DNA from: CAZXFA01 sp964640085 | GTDB taxonomy: Bacteria; Actinomycetota; UBA4738; HRBIN12 | Assembly (NCBI GenBank): GCA_964640085.1 | Contig: CAZXFA010000014.1 | Span: 1 to 64,000 of the forward strand | Length of the DNA stretch: 64,000 nucleotides | Direction of reading: 5' to 3' | Position numbers and translations under genes: made by a program | Part shown: piece by piece, positions 44,447 through 53,568 of the stretch | Layout of the letters: each line of letters starts with the position of its first letter | How positions within the stretch are numbered: the stretch's first letter is position 1 | Notes under the pieces: generated by a model | Seen by the model: the letters and a program-made list of their open reading frames with translations, nothing else | Told to the model about the DNA's origin: nothing | Databases searched by the model: none

Positions 44447-45189
44447 TCCGTCACGGAGACGGGCGGCATCTCGCAACGCCAGACCTGGAGCCGCCAGAGC
44501 AGTCGGCTACCCCGAGCCCGGAGGTCCAGGACCCCCTCCCGCATCATCTGCGCCACGGCCCGGGACTTGGCGACCACGTCGGGAAGGGGGAACTCCCGCT
44601 CCAGGAGCGATTGCAGGTTGGCGGCGCCGAAGATCCGGCGCGCCACCTCGAGGATCTTGCCCTCGGCCTGGATCGTCCCGGTGGGGAGGTACAACCGCCC
44701 ACCTGGCCGCAGGCACCGGTTCTCGCGGATGCTCTCGAGCATCGCCGCGGGGAGCTCGGCCCCCGTCGGCCCGCCGGCACGCCCGTCGGGGAACCAGCCC
44801 GACACGGCGGCAATCTCGTCGGGGATGCCGGAGACGTCCCCGATCACGACGTCCGCCTGGATCCCTCGCACGGGCTCCAGGAGGTCGCCGACGCGGAACT
44901 CCACCCGGTCCGCGTGACCAAGAGCCTCTGCGTTCCTGCGGGCCACGGCGATCGCCTCATCCGACAGGTCCACGCCGTAGACCCCGCCGGCGCCGAGCCG
45001 CGCCGCCACGAAGGACAGCACGCCGCTCCCGCAGCCGACGTCGATCACGGTGTCGCCGGGCTGAATCTCGAGCGCGTCGGCGATGGTCCGGCTGGTGTGG
45101 GTGGGGGCGAAGACGCCCGGATCGATCTCGATCGTGAAGGGACCGGTGCGACCCTTCCACTCGAGGCGGTGCTCCGATCCGGGGCTCAT
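44443..45189 (-). CDS. SAM-dependent methyltransferase, PrmA-like fold
   Basis: 248-residue class I methyltransferase. Motif I is VIDVGCGSGVLSFVAARLGA (about 49-68) and motif II GVYGVDLSDEAI (about 71-82); GDVSGIPDEI near 118 stands where a catalytic acid motif is expected. The N-terminus resembles the PrmA/L11 methylase region (TIEIDPGVFAPTHTS). The target is unknown; protein or small-molecule methylation are both possible. Confidence 0.78.
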   Translation of the reverse strand: MSPGSEHRLEWKGRTGPFTIEIDPGVFAPTHTSRTIADALEIQPGDTVIDVGCGSGVLSFVAARLGAGGVYGVDLSDEAIAVARRNAEALGHADRVEFRVGDLLEPVRGIQADVVIGDVSGIPDEIAAVSGWFPDGRAGGPTGAELPAAMLESIRENRCLRPGGRLYLPTGTIQAEGKILEVARRIFGAANLQSLLEREFPLPDVVAKSRAVAQMMREGVLDLRARGSRLLWRLQVWRCEMPPVSVTD

Positions 45190-45232
45190 GACCGCTCATC
45201 CTGCGTGCAGGAACGGTTGCGAGTCAACCCGT

Positions 45233-45724
45233 TCACGCGACCGGGGGATCGAACCGTGCCTGCTCGCCGGGGATCAGCTCGCCCCGTTCGACGGCCGTCG
45301 CCAGACGGTCCGCGGCCTCGACCAGGCCAACCGTGTCCACGCCGCGATGCCCCGGCGGGTACCGCCGCACCCGCCCGGCGCCGCGGCGGAGCAGCCGGAC
45401 GCATCCGTGGGCGTTCCCCCGGAGCAGGTGCACGAGCCCCGCGCCGAGCTGGGACAGGCCCTTGTAGAGCTCGGCGTCGGGCGTGTCCCGGGCCTGCTTC
45501 CACGCGGTCTCCCACGCCTCATGGGCAGGGAAGTACCGCCCGGCGTTCAGGTGCTGCAGGCCGAGGCGATGGTTCTCCTCGAGGCTCAGCGCGTCGTAGT
45601 CCTCCAGGTGGAGGGTGCTCTCCACGCCCCACGGCAGCGGACGTCCCAGGTGGTCGCGCGGCCGTTCGGGCTTGTTCCTGGCCTCCGTGGGCCTGCCGGT
45701 CTTCCCGCGTGCTTCCCGGGGCAT
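45233..45724 (-). CDS. DUF309-family protein
   Basis: 163-residue protein with the family motif FPAHEAWETAWK (about 66-77), in which His and Glu are conserved. Its function is unknown; DUF309 proteins are small helical proteins common in high-GC bacteria. The chosen ATG at 45724 lies exactly 6 nt after TACCAT (45736-45731), i.e. leaderless; a GTG two codons earlier is the alternative. Divergent from the AI-2E-family permease across 62 nt. Confidence 0.8.
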   Translation of the reverse strand: MPREARGKTGRPTEARNKPERPRDHLGRPLPWGVESTLHLEDYDALSLEENHRLGLQHLNAGRYFPAHEAWETAWKQARDTPDAELYKGLSQLGAGLVHLLRGNAHGCVRLLRRGAGRVRRYPPGHRGVDTVGLVEAADRLATAVERGELIPGEQARFDPPVA

Positions 45725-45786
45725 GTGCACATGGTAGTGGGCCGGAACGCTGGCGCCTCCGGGGGACGCTGGCTACGCTGCTCGGC

Positions 45787-47037
45787 ATGGACCCAGCCCG
45801 CACATCCGAGGAGGCCCTCCTGGCCGAGACCCAGGCCCGCGGCGCGGAGGAGGTGGGTGGTCCGCCGCAGGGCGCGGGTGCTGATCGGATGCCCACATGG
45901 ATCCCTCGTCTCCTGCTCCTGACCGTCCTGACCTTCTTCGCGGCCTACGCCGGGTTCTCCCTGTTCCGGCGTCTGCGGGACCTTTTCGTGTGGCTCGTAG
46001 CGGCGCTATTCCTCTCCTTCGCGCTCGAGCCGGCGGTCAACTGGCTCGTGCAGCGCGGATGGCGCCGCGGGGCGGCCTCCGCTCTCGTGCTGTTCGGGTT
46101 CCTGTTGGTCGTCATCGTCCTGATCGCGGCGATGGTCCCCCTGGTGATCGCTCAGGTGGAGGAGTTGATCGACCGAGCCCCCGGGTGGCTAGAGCAGGCC
46201 AGCGTGTACACGGAGCGGTGGTTCGGGATCGAGCTCACCGGGGAGCAGCTGCGGGGGGCGATCGCGAGCGCTCAGGCGGATATCGCGAGCCTGGCATCGA
46301 ACATCGCGTCCGTGGGCGCGTTCCTCCTCAGCCTCGTCTTCCAGATGCTCACCATCGGCCTGTTCACCTTCTACCTCGTGGCCGACGGGCCACGGTTCCG
46401 CCGCGCGGTCTGCTCGGTGCTCACGCCCCGTCGTCAGCGCGAGGTGCTCACGGCCTGGGACGTCGCGATCGACAAGACCGGCGGCTACCTCTACTCGCGG
46501 CTGCTGCTCGCGATCGTGAATGCCTCCGTCACGTTCGCGGTCCTCACCCTGCTCGGGATCCCGTTCCCGATCCCGCTTGCCCTGTGGCAGGGGTTCGTGT
46601 CGCAGTTCATCCCGGTGGTCGGAACCTACATCGCGGCGGCGATCCCCCTGCTCGTCGCGCTGCTCGAGGACCCCATCGCCGCGATCGTCTTCGTTGGCTT
46701 CGTGGTCGTCTACCAGCAGGTGGAGAACTACCTGCTCGCCCCGCGGATCACCGCCCGGACGATGCAACTCCATCCGGCGGTCGCGTTCTTCGCGGCTCTG
46801 GCCGGCGGATCGATCAGCGGATTGCTCGGGGCGTTCATGGCGCTGCCCGCCGCAGCCGTGATCCAGGCGACCGTTTCCACCTACCTCACCCGGCACGAGG
46901 TCGTGGAATCGGAACTGACGCGCGAGTCGGAGCCCGCGCCCGCCGCCGACGGTCCCGGCGCCACCGAGGGTCGACGCGCCAGCGTCTACTCCCGCCTGTC
47001 GGGCCGCCTTCGCCGCGACCGCCCTTCCGACACATGA
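45787..47037 (+). CDS. AI-2E-family transporter (TqsA-like permease)
   Basis: 416-residue membrane protein with about eight helices in the AI-2E transporter layout: two N-terminal (about 38-75), one at 83-110 and the large C-terminal bundle (180-365, FVSQFIPVVGTYIAAAIPLL). The family includes sodium/proton antiporters and putative autoinducer or polyamine exporters, so the substrate is open. The N-terminal 33 residues are charged and unstructured; the C-terminus is basic. TACGCT lies 7 nt before the ATG (near-leaderless). It overlaps the next gene by ATGA. Confidence 0.85.
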   Translation: MDPARTSEEALLAETQARGAEEVGGPPQGAGADRMPTWIPRLLLLTVLTFFAAYAGFSLFRRLRDLFVWLVAALFLSFALEPAVNWLVQRGWRRGAASALVLFGFLLVVIVLIAAMVPLVIAQVEELIDRAPGWLEQASVYTERWFGIELTGEQLRGAIASAQADIASLASNIASVGAFLLSLVFQMLTIGLFTFYLVADGPRFRRAVCSVLTPRRQREVLTAWDVAIDKTGGYLYSRLLLAIVNASVTFAVLTLLGIPFPIPLALWQGFVSQFIPVVGTYIAAAIPLLVALLEDPIAAIVFVGFVVVYQQVENYLLAPRITARTMQLHPAVAFFAALAGGSISGLLGAFMALPAAAVIQATVSTYLTRHEVVESELTRESEPAPAADGPGATEGRRASVYSRLSGRLRRDRPSDT

Positions 47038-47846
47038 GCGGACGGGCGGGCGGCGATGCGTCCTCCGTCCGGCTCGAGCGGTTGGGGGACATCGTCCGGC
47101 GGATGCGGGGGCGGCGGTGGAGGATCGTCCCGCACCCGGGCCCGATCCATCCCGATCGACGGGCGACCGGGAAGTCCGGCTCGCTCCGCGCGGCCATCTT
47201 CGGGGTGAACGACGGGCTCGTCTCCAACGTTTCACTAATCTTCGGCGTCGCGGGGGCGGGCGTCCAGCCAGAGGTGATCGTCCTGGCCGGCGTGGCGGGG
47301 CTGCTGGCCGGGGCCTTCTCGATGGCGGCGGGCGAGTACATCTCGGTCCGGGTCCAGCGGGAGGTCTTCGAGCGCCTGATCCACCTCGAGGCGCACGAGA
47401 TCGGCTCCCAGCCGGAAGCCGAACGCGAGGAGCTCCGCCTCCTCTACATCCGCAAGGGGTTGTCGGCCGAGCTCTCCGGGCGCCTGGCCGAGGAGATCAT
47501 GCGCGACCCTGAGATCGCCCTCGACACCCACGCCCGCGAGGAGCTCGGCCTGGATCCCGAGGAGGGGTTGGGATCCCCGTTGGCGGCGGCTGGTTCCTCG
47601 TTCGCGATGTTCGCGGTCGGCGCGATAGTACCCCTGATCCCGTTCGTGATCGGCTCGGGCACGGGAGCGGTGATCACCTCGGCCGTCGTCTCCGGCATCT
47701 CGCTGTTCGCCGTCGGCGCATCGATGACGGTGCTGACCGGGCGCCCGCTCCTACGTTCCGGCGCCAGGATGCTGGCCGTGGGGACCGGCGCAGCTGCGAT
47801 CACCTACGGGGTCGGAACGCTCCTGGACGCGGGGGTGGGACCCTAG
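47034..47846 (+). CDS. VIT1/CCC1-family transporter
   Basis: 270-residue protein of the vacuolar iron transporter family, moving Fe2+ or Mn2+ across membranes. The signature FGVNDGLVSNVSLIFGVAGA (about 57-76), AAGEYISVRVQ (about 99-109) and the two C-terminal helix pairs are visible. The cytoplasmic middle region (about 110-170) is rich in Glu and His-poor. The ATG at 47034 overlaps the previous stop (ATGA). The stop overlaps that of the convergent pgl in CTAG. Confidence 0.88.
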   Translation: MSGRAGGDASSVRLERLGDIVRRMRGRRWRIVPHPGPIHPDRRATGKSGSLRAAIFGVNDGLVSNVSLIFGVAGAGVQPEVIVLAGVAGLLAGAFSMAAGEYISVRVQREVFERLIHLEAHEIGSQPEAEREELRLLYIRKGLSAELSGRLAEEIMRDPEIALDTHAREELGLDPEEGLGSPLAAAGSSFAMFAVGAIVPLIPFVIGSGTGAVITSAVVSGISLFAVGASMTVLTGRPLLRSGARMLAVGTGAAAITYGVGTLLDAGVGP

Positions 47847-48529
47847 GGGAGAGCCTCGATCCGGCCGGCGGCCGCCTCGTCGGCCAGGATCAGCGATCGG
47901 GCCCCGCGGATCCGTCCGGCCGGGATCGATGCATCACCCGCCACGAGCCTGTACAACGCCTGCGCCTTGTCCGCCCCGGTCACCAACCACAGGAGGCGAT
48001 CGGCCCGGGCGATCCCGCGGTAGGTGAGGGTCATGCGTCGATGTCCTCGGTACTCTCCCGTGACGGCGACGTCGCGATCCTCCATGTCCAGCGCCGGGTC
48101 GCCCGGGGCCAACGAGGCGGTGTGACCGTCCTCCCCCAGCCCGAGGTGCATGAGGTCGAGGACCCCTGGGAGCGCCGCCTCGTACCGGCTCGCCGCCGTC
48201 GTCAGGTCGTCCTCGTCCACCGGCATCGCGTGGATGATGGGCACAGCCCCGGCGGGCAGGCTCTGCACCAGGTGGAAGAGGTTGCGGTCCGGGTCTCCCT
48301 CAGGGGCCACCCGTTCGTCGACCTGCCACAGCTCCACGTGGGCCCACGGCACGTCCTCGTCGGCCAGATGGCCGAACATGGCCCACGGCGTCCGACCTCC
48401 GCTGACCGCTGCCGAGAACCGGCCCCGCGCCGCGACCGCCGCCCGTGCGGCGTCTGCGAAGACCTGGGCACCCCTCCGGGACACCGCTTCCGGGTCGGGG
48501 AGGACCTCGAGCTGGTGGAGTGGGATCAC
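47843..48529 (-). CDS. pgl: 6-Phosphogluconolactonase
   Basis: Hydrolyses 6-phosphogluconolactone in the oxidative pentose phosphate pathway. 228 residues with SGGRTP (about 43-48), WQVDERVAP (about 68-76) and the signature LGLGEDGHTAS (about 128-138). It begins 7 nt after pgi. No glucose-6-phosphate dehydrogenase gene is in the window. Confidence 0.93.
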   Translation of the reverse strand: MIPLHQLEVLPDPEAVSRRGAQVFADAARAAVAARGRFSAAVSGGRTPWAMFGHLADEDVPWAHVELWQVDERVAPEGDPDRNLFHLVQSLPAGAVPIIHAMPVDEDDLTTAASRYEAALPGVLDLMHLGLGEDGHTASLAPGDPALDMEDRDVAVTGEYRGHRRMTLTYRGIARADRLLWLVTGADKAQALYRLVAGDASIPAGRIRGARSLILADEAAAGRIEALP

Positions 48530-48536
48530 GGTCCCC

Positions 48537-50066
48537 TCACCAGCGGAGACCCTCGAGCTCGTCGAGGGACACGCGGACCGCGCGCCGGCCCCGGGCCCGC
48601 AGCGCCTCGAGATCGCCCGCAGCCTGCGCGGTCAGGAGGGCACCGAACGTGTGGTCGCGGCCGGGAACATCGAGGTCCTCGACCGGCTCCGCGAGCACCT
48701 GGATGCAGACCACCGACCCCGGGCCCCCCTTGTGGAGCTGCCCGGTCGAGTGGAGGAACCTCGGGCCGAACCCGAGGGTGGTCGCCACGCGGCGATGGTC
48801 CCGGATCCGGTGCCGCACCGCCTGCAGGCGAGCAATCCGGTCCGGATCCTGCGGCACGAACGCCTGGATCGCCACGTAGTCCCCGGGCCCGATCGCCTCC
48901 GCCAGGACCGCCGGGTCGCCGGGTTCCACCGCGGCGGGGCCTCCCGAGGCCAGGATCCGCGCCGTCGCATCCTTGGCCGCCTGCACGTCCGGCTGGTCGA
49001 AGGGGTGGATGCCGAGCACGTGACCGGCCACCGCCGTGGCCAGCTCCCATCGGAACATCGCGCCCCCGAGCTGGACCGGCTCCCGCACCGTCGAGCGGAC
49101 CGCGGGGTGGCCCGCGCGCTCCAGCCGCCGGACGGTCGGAGCCTGCTCGCCGTCCTCGCCGACCACGAACAGGCGATCGGCTCCGTACACGGACGGTGGG
49201 CCGAGCGCCTCGCCCTCGATCGGCACCGAACCGGTACCGTCCTTGCCCGTCGACTCGGCCACCAGTTGCTCGACCCATCGGGCGAGGGCGGCCACCCGCC
49301 CGCGGAAGGCGAGCGTGAGCTTATCCCGGCCGGCGAGGACGCCCTCGCCGATCCAGGCCCCGAGCACGGTCGCGGCGTTCTCGCCGGCCGGGACGTCAGG
49401 ACCGGAGGCTGACGCCGCCTCCGAAGCCCCTGCGAGCAACCCCTCGAGGTCGGCGCCGACGAGGGCCGCCGGCACCAGCCCCACGTACGACAGGGCGCTG
49501 TAGCGACCGCCCAGATCGGGGGGGTTCTCGAAGACGCGCCGGAAACCGCGCTCCGTGGCGACCTGGGCGAGGGGGGTCCCCGGGTCGGTGATCGCCGCGA
49601 ACCGAGCTCCTCCTGGCGCCCGCCGCCAGAAATGCTCCAAGTGCGATCGGGTCTCGATCGTGGTTCCGGACTTGCTCGCGATCACGAACAGGGTCCGCTC
49701 CAGGTCGATCTGGTCCTCGATCGCGAGGATCGCGTCCGGGTGCGTCGTGTCGAGCACGATCAGCTCGAGCATGCCCTCGCCCACGCCGAAGCTCTCCCCG
49801 AACACCTCGGGCGCGAGGCTCGAGCCGCCCATCCCGCACAGCACCACCCATCTGAGCCCATCGTCGGCGCACCCCCGCGCGAACGCCCGGAGCTCCTCGA
49901 TCCGGCCCGCCATCTCGCGGTGCACGTCGAGCCAGCCGAGACGGTCCGAGATCTCGATCGGCTCGGGGCGCCAGACGGTATGGTCGCGCGCCCAGATCCG
50001 TTCGATCACGCGGTCCTCGGTCAACCGTGCGAGCCGATCACGGACCGCCCCGGCGAGCTCGCTCAC
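48537..50066 (-). CDS. pgi: Glucose-6-phosphate isomerase, Tal-Pgi-like type
   Basis: 509-residue isomerase interconverting glucose 6-phosphate and fructose 6-phosphate. The SIS-fold motifs GMGGSSLAPEVF (about 73-84) and SKSGTTIET (about 118-126) are present, and the C-terminal FLHSTGQLHKGG (about 428-439) fits the isomerase half of bifunctional transaldolase/isomerase proteins rather than classic PGI. The GTG at 50066 overlaps the marR stop (GTGA); an in-frame run further upstream lies inside marR. In order marR-pgi-pgl. Confidence 0.9.
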   Translation of the reverse strand: MSELAGAVRDRLARLTEDRVIERIWARDHTVWRPEPIEISDRLGWLDVHREMAGRIEELRAFARGCADDGLRWVVLCGMGGSSLAPEVFGESFGVGEGMLELIVLDTTHPDAILAIEDQIDLERTLFVIASKSGTTIETRSHLEHFWRRAPGGARFAAITDPGTPLAQVATERGFRRVFENPPDLGGRYSALSYVGLVPAALVGADLEGLLAGASEAASASGPDVPAGENAATVLGAWIGEGVLAGRDKLTLAFRGRVAALARWVEQLVAESTGKDGTGSVPIEGEALGPPSVYGADRLFVVGEDGEQAPTVRRLERAGHPAVRSTVREPVQLGGAMFRWELATAVAGHVLGIHPFDQPDVQAAKDATARILASGGPAAVEPGDPAVLAEAIGPGDYVAIQAFVPQDPDRIARLQAVRHRIRDHRRVATTLGFGPRFLHSTGQLHKGGPGSVVCIQVLAEPVEDLDVPGRDHTFGALLTAQAAGDLEALRARGRRAVRVSLDELEGLRW

Positions 50067-50503
50067 GCCCCGGCGCCCTCCGTGGCGGTGCCCACCAGCT
50101 CCTCCAGCGAACCTCGGAGCCCCTCGTACCGCCGGTCCCCGAGCTCCCGCCTGGCCCGAGCTTCGACCGCCGCGACCGCCCGGCGGGTCTCCGCCGCGTA
50201 GCGGCGGCCACGCGCGGTGAGCCGGACGATCTTGGATCGGGCATCGAGCGGGTCGGGCACGCGGCGAACGAAGCCCCGGTTCTCGAGATCGTCCACGATG
50301 AGCATCATGCCCTGCTTGGTCATGCGGGCGCGGCGCGCGAGATCGACCAGCCGGGTACCCGAGCGCCTGTCGATGTGCAGGAACGCCGCGGCATGGCTCG
50401 GTCGCGCTTCCGGGAACCCGCGCTCGTCCAGATCGGCGACCAGCTCCGCGCCGAGCGTCCGCGAGGCCTCCAGCAGCAACCGGGAGAGGTCGGGCTCGCC
50501 CAT
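50063..50503 (-). CDS. MarR-family transcriptional regulator
   Basis: 146-residue winged-helix regulator. The recognition region LVDLARRARMTKQGMMLIVDDLENRGFV (about 47-74) and the wing PDPLDARSKIVRLT (about 78-91) are typical. The ATG at 50503 has GGAGGAT upstream. It is the first gene of marR-pgi-pgl and divergent from a GNAT gene; the palindrome between them is a likely binding site, which suggests autoregulation. Confidence 0.87.
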   Translation of the reverse strand: MGEPDLSRLLLEASRTLGAELVADLDERGFPEARPSHAAAFLHIDRRSGTRLVDLARRARMTKQGMMLIVDDLENRGFVRRVPDPLDARSKIVRLTARGRRYAAETRRAVAAVEARARRELGDRRYEGLRGSLEELVGTATEGAGA

Positions 50504-50536
50504 CGAGGGCCATCCTCCGCCGCCGAGAGCCGCGGG

Positions 50537-50551
50537 GTCAACGTGATTGAC
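50537..50551. promoter_or_regulatory. Candidate MarR operator
   Basis: GTCAA-CGTGA-TTGAC is a perfect 5-bp inverted repeat in the 68-nt gap between marR and the GNAT gene. It overlaps the expected -35 region of the GNAT promoter, whose -10 TACCCT is at 50558-50563. The position fits a repressor site; the binding protein is inferred from context. Confidence 0.5.
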
Positions 50552-50571
50552 GGCGGGTACCCTCGTCGTCG

Positions 50572-51072
50572 ATGGGGATCCGGATACGACCGGCTCGATC
50601 CGAGGAGTACGACGAGGCGGGGCGGGTGACCGCGCTGGCCTATCGCGAGTTCGTCCGGCCGGGCGACGGCTCGTGGCACGCGTACCTGGCACGGATCGCC
50701 GACGTGGCCGGTCGCGCGGATCGCACGACGGTGCTGGTGGCGCTGGACGACGAGCGAAGGATCGTGGGCAGCGCCACCCTCGAGCTCGGGGAGCGGATCG
50801 ACGAGGACGATCCCCCGCTCGCTCCCGACGAGGCGCACATCCGGATGCTGGGCGTGCACCCGGAGAACCGGAGCCGGGGCATCGCCCGGGCGCTCATGGA
50901 GGCCTGCTTCGAGCGTGCGCGCGCGGTGGGCAGGACCCGCATGACTCTCCACACCACCGAGCGGATGCGAGCGGCGCAGGCGATGTACGAGGGGATGGGG
51001 TTCGAGCGGCGACCCGATCGCGTGTTCCCCGATGGGTTCGTCCTGCTCACCTACGAGAAGCCGATCGTGTGA
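50572..51072 (+). CDS. GNAT-family N-acetyltransferase
   Basis: 166-residue acetyltransferase. The acetyl-CoA binding motif NRSRGIARALMEA (about 102-114) and the C-terminal MYEGMGFERR (about 141-150) are clear. The acceptor is unknown. The ATG at 50572 lies 8 nt after TACCCT, so the leader is very short. Divergent from marR, hence probably under its control. Convergent with the ABC exporter, 7 nt between stops. Confidence 0.87.
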   Translation: MGIRIRPARSEEYDEAGRVTALAYREFVRPGDGSWHAYLARIADVAGRADRTTVLVALDDERRIVGSATLELGERIDEDDPPLAPDEAHIRMLGVHPENRSRGIARALMEACFERARAVGRTRMTLHTTERMRAAQAMYEGMGFERRPDRVFPDGFVLLTYEKPIV

Positions 51073-51079
51073 GGTCGGA

Positions 51080-53050
51080 TCACCCGCCGGCCGGGACGAT
51101 CTCCCCGGTGGACAGGATCACGCCGTCCTCGCACTCGGCCTGGACCAGCCCGCCGCGGAACTGCTGCTCGTACAGCCTCGCGTAGAGGCCGCCGCGCTCG
51201 AGCAGCTCGGCGTGCGTCCCCCGCTCGAGGATGCGACCGCGATCGACGACGAAGATCACGTCTGCCGAGAGGATCGTGGAGAGCCGGTGGGCGATGGCCA
51301 AGGTCGTGCGCTCGCGCATCAGCGGCTGGAGCGCCGACTGGACCAGACGTTCGGACGTCGTGTCGAGCGACGAGGTGGCCTCGTCCAGGATCAGGATGCG
51401 TGGGTCTTTCAGGATCACGCGGGCGATCGCCAGCCGCTGCTTCTCGCCACCGGACAGCTTGTATCCGCGCTCGCCCACCACCGTGTCGTACCCCTCCGGC
51501 AGCTCGAGGATCCGCGTGTGGATGTTCGCGGCCCCCGCGGCGGCCTCGAGCTCGTCCTGGGTGGCGTCGGGCCGGCCGTACAGGAGGTTCCGGCGGATCG
51601 TGGTGTGGAACAGGTACGTCTCCTGGGTGACGACGCCGATCAGCTCGCCCAGGGACGCCAGCCGGATCTTCCGGACATCGACCCCGTCGATCTCGACCGC
51701 TCCACGCTGCAGGTCGTACAGGCGGGGCACGAGGTAGGTGATCGTGGTCTTCCCCGCACCCGACGGACCGACGAGCGCCGCGAGCTGCCCCGGCTCGATC
51801 TCGAGCGAGATGCCCTCGAGCGTCCACTCCCGCCGGGAGCCGTCCCCGGCGGCCAGGTCCGAAGGCGAGACGGGGGTTCCGCGATCCTCCGGCGGCGCCT
51901 CGTAGCGGAACCAGACGTCGCGCAGCGCGACGTGCCCACGGACCCCGTCCGGCGACAGCGTGACCGCGTCGGGCGCGTCGTGGATCTCCTGATCCATGTC
52001 CAGGTACTCGAAGATCCGATCGAACAGCGCCATCGAGGACTGGACCTCGGTGGAGACCTGGAGCATCGAGCCGATCGGGAAGAACAGCCGGGACTGGAGC
52101 GTGGTGAAGGCGACGATCGTCCCCGCCGTGATGCTGGCCCCCGTCGGGTTCCCGTCGATCACCCATCCGGCCACCAGGTAGACGAGCGCCGGCGTGATCG
52201 AGAAGAAGGTCCCGACCACTGCGAAGAACGATCGGCCGATCATCGTCTGGCGGATCTGGAGCCCGGTGAGGCGCTCGTTCTCGTCACGGAACCGCCCGAT
52301 CTCGTGCCGCTGTCGCCCGAACGCCTTCGAGAGGAGGATCCCCGAGACCGAAAGCGTCTCCTCGGTCACGGCCGTGAGATCAGCGAGGGTCTTCTGCGTG
52401 CTGCTCGCCACCTCCCGCCTGGCGCGTCCCACCTTCACGGTGAGCCACAGGAACAACGGCAGGAGCGACAGCGAGAGAGCGGTCAGCTGCCACGACAGCA
52501 GGAGCATCGCGATCAGGGTGCTCATGATCACGACGACGTTGGACAGCACGTTGGACGCGGTGTCGGTGACCACCGATTGCACCCCGCCGACGTCGTTCGC
52601 GAGCCGGGACTGAATCTCGCCGGTGCGCGTCGTGGTGAAGAACCGCAAGGGCATGAACTGCAGGTGGCTGTAGAGCGAGTTCCGCAGATCCTGCATCACG
52701 CGGAGGCCCACGAGGTTCGCGAGGTAGGTCTGCCCGATCCCGATCAGGCCGGTGACGATCGGGATCGCCACCATGAGCCCCACGCCGAGGTACAGCGCAT
52801 GCAGGTTGGGGCACGTCCCCGCATCGCAGACGCCAGGCGGGTTCCCGAACAGCGCTCGATCGAAGATCCACTTGATCAACAGCGGGTTCACCACGCCGAG
52901 CCCCGAGGTGGCGACGATCGCGAGCGCCACCAGCCCCACCTTTCCTCGGTAGGGGCGGAACGTGGCCACCACCCGACGCACGGTCTGGCGGCGGATCGGG
53001 CGCAGGTCCTCCTCGTTCGGGACGCGGAACAGGCGACCGTGGCCTCGCAT
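51080..53050 (-). CDS. ABC exporter, fused membrane and ATPase domains
   Basis: 656-residue half-exporter of the multidrug/lipid type, acting as a homodimer or with a partner. Six membrane helices lie within about 35-330. The ATPase domain carries Walker A GPSGAGKTT (about 435-443), signature LSGGEKQR (about 536-543), Walker B ILILDEATSSLD (about 558-569) and H-loop IAHRLS. The extracellular loop 1 has two cysteines (GVCDAGTCP). TATCCT lies 6 nt before the ATG, so it is leaderless. The substrate is unknown. Confidence 0.93.
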   Translation of the reverse strand: MRGHGRLFRVPNEEDLRPIRRQTVRRVVATFRPYRGKVGLVALAIVATSGLGVVNPLLIKWIFDRALFGNPPGVCDAGTCPNLHALYLGVGLMVAIPIVTGLIGIGQTYLANLVGLRVMQDLRNSLYSHLQFMPLRFFTTTRTGEIQSRLANDVGGVQSVVTDTASNVLSNVVVIMSTLIAMLLLSWQLTALSLSLLPLFLWLTVKVGRARREVASSTQKTLADLTAVTEETLSVSGILLSKAFGRQRHEIGRFRDENERLTGLQIRQTMIGRSFFAVVGTFFSITPALVYLVAGWVIDGNPTGASITAGTIVAFTTLQSRLFFPIGSMLQVSTEVQSSMALFDRIFEYLDMDQEIHDAPDAVTLSPDGVRGHVALRDVWFRYEAPPEDRGTPVSPSDLAAGDGSRREWTLEGISLEIEPGQLAALVGPSGAGKTTITYLVPRLYDLQRGAVEIDGVDVRKIRLASLGELIGVVTQETYLFHTTIRRNLLYGRPDATQDELEAAAGAANIHTRILELPEGYDTVVGERGYKLSGGEKQRLAIARVILKDPRILILDEATSSLDTTSERLVQSALQPLMRERTTLAIAHRLSTILSADVIFVVDRGRILERGTHAELLERGGLYARLYEQQFRGGLVQAECEDGVILSTGEIVPAGG

Positions 53051-53106
53051 GGTCCCAGGATACGGCCGCCCGCCGATACGCCCCGCGACGGGGGTAGGCT
53101 CTCGGA

Positions 53107-53568
53107 ATGGACGCTTCCGTCCAGCTCACGCTGCTCGGGCGGGCGGCCCTGGCGGCCCTCCTCGGCTTCGCGATCGGGATGGAGCGCGAATACCGAGGCA
53201 AGTCCGCGGGCGAGCGAACCTTCGCGCTGCTCGCGCTGGGAGCCGCCGGGTTCACGGGGGGCGGCACCCTGCTGGCCAGTCCGAACGGGACGTCGCGCGT
53301 GATCCAGGGCGTGGTGGCGGGGATGGGATTCCTCGGCGCGGGCGTCATCTTCCGCCGGGCGGAACGGGGCGTGAAGGGGCTCACCACCGCGGCCGGCGCG
53401 TGGGCGGCCTCGGCGATCGGCGTGCTCGTCGGGCTGGGCGCCTACCTGGCCAGCGTGCTGATCACGCTCCTCGTGCTCTTGGTGCTCGAGCTTGACCAGG
53501 TGCCCGTGCTACGGCGGATCCGCGACCTCGCCCTCCAGCAGGAGGGCGAGGACCAGGAGCGGGACTGA
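53107..53568 (+). CDS. MgtC/SapB-family membrane protein
   Basis: 153-residue protein with four membrane helices and the family motif GFAIGMEREYRGKSAGERTF (about 20-39) and GVVAGMGFLGAGVIF (about 68-82). MgtC proteins help growth at low Mg2+ by inhibiting ATP synthase in some bacteria; here only family membership is shown. TAGGCT ends exactly 6 nt before the ATG (leaderless). Its TGA abuts the convergent UDG stop in TGATCA. Confidence 0.88.
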   Translation: MDASVQLTLLGRAALAALLGFAIGMEREYRGKSAGERTFALLALGAAGFTGGGTLLASPNGTSRVIQGVVAGMGFLGAGVIFRRAERGVKGLTTAAGAWAASAIGVLVGLGAYLASVLITLLVLLVLELDQVPVLRRIRDLALQQEGEDQERD

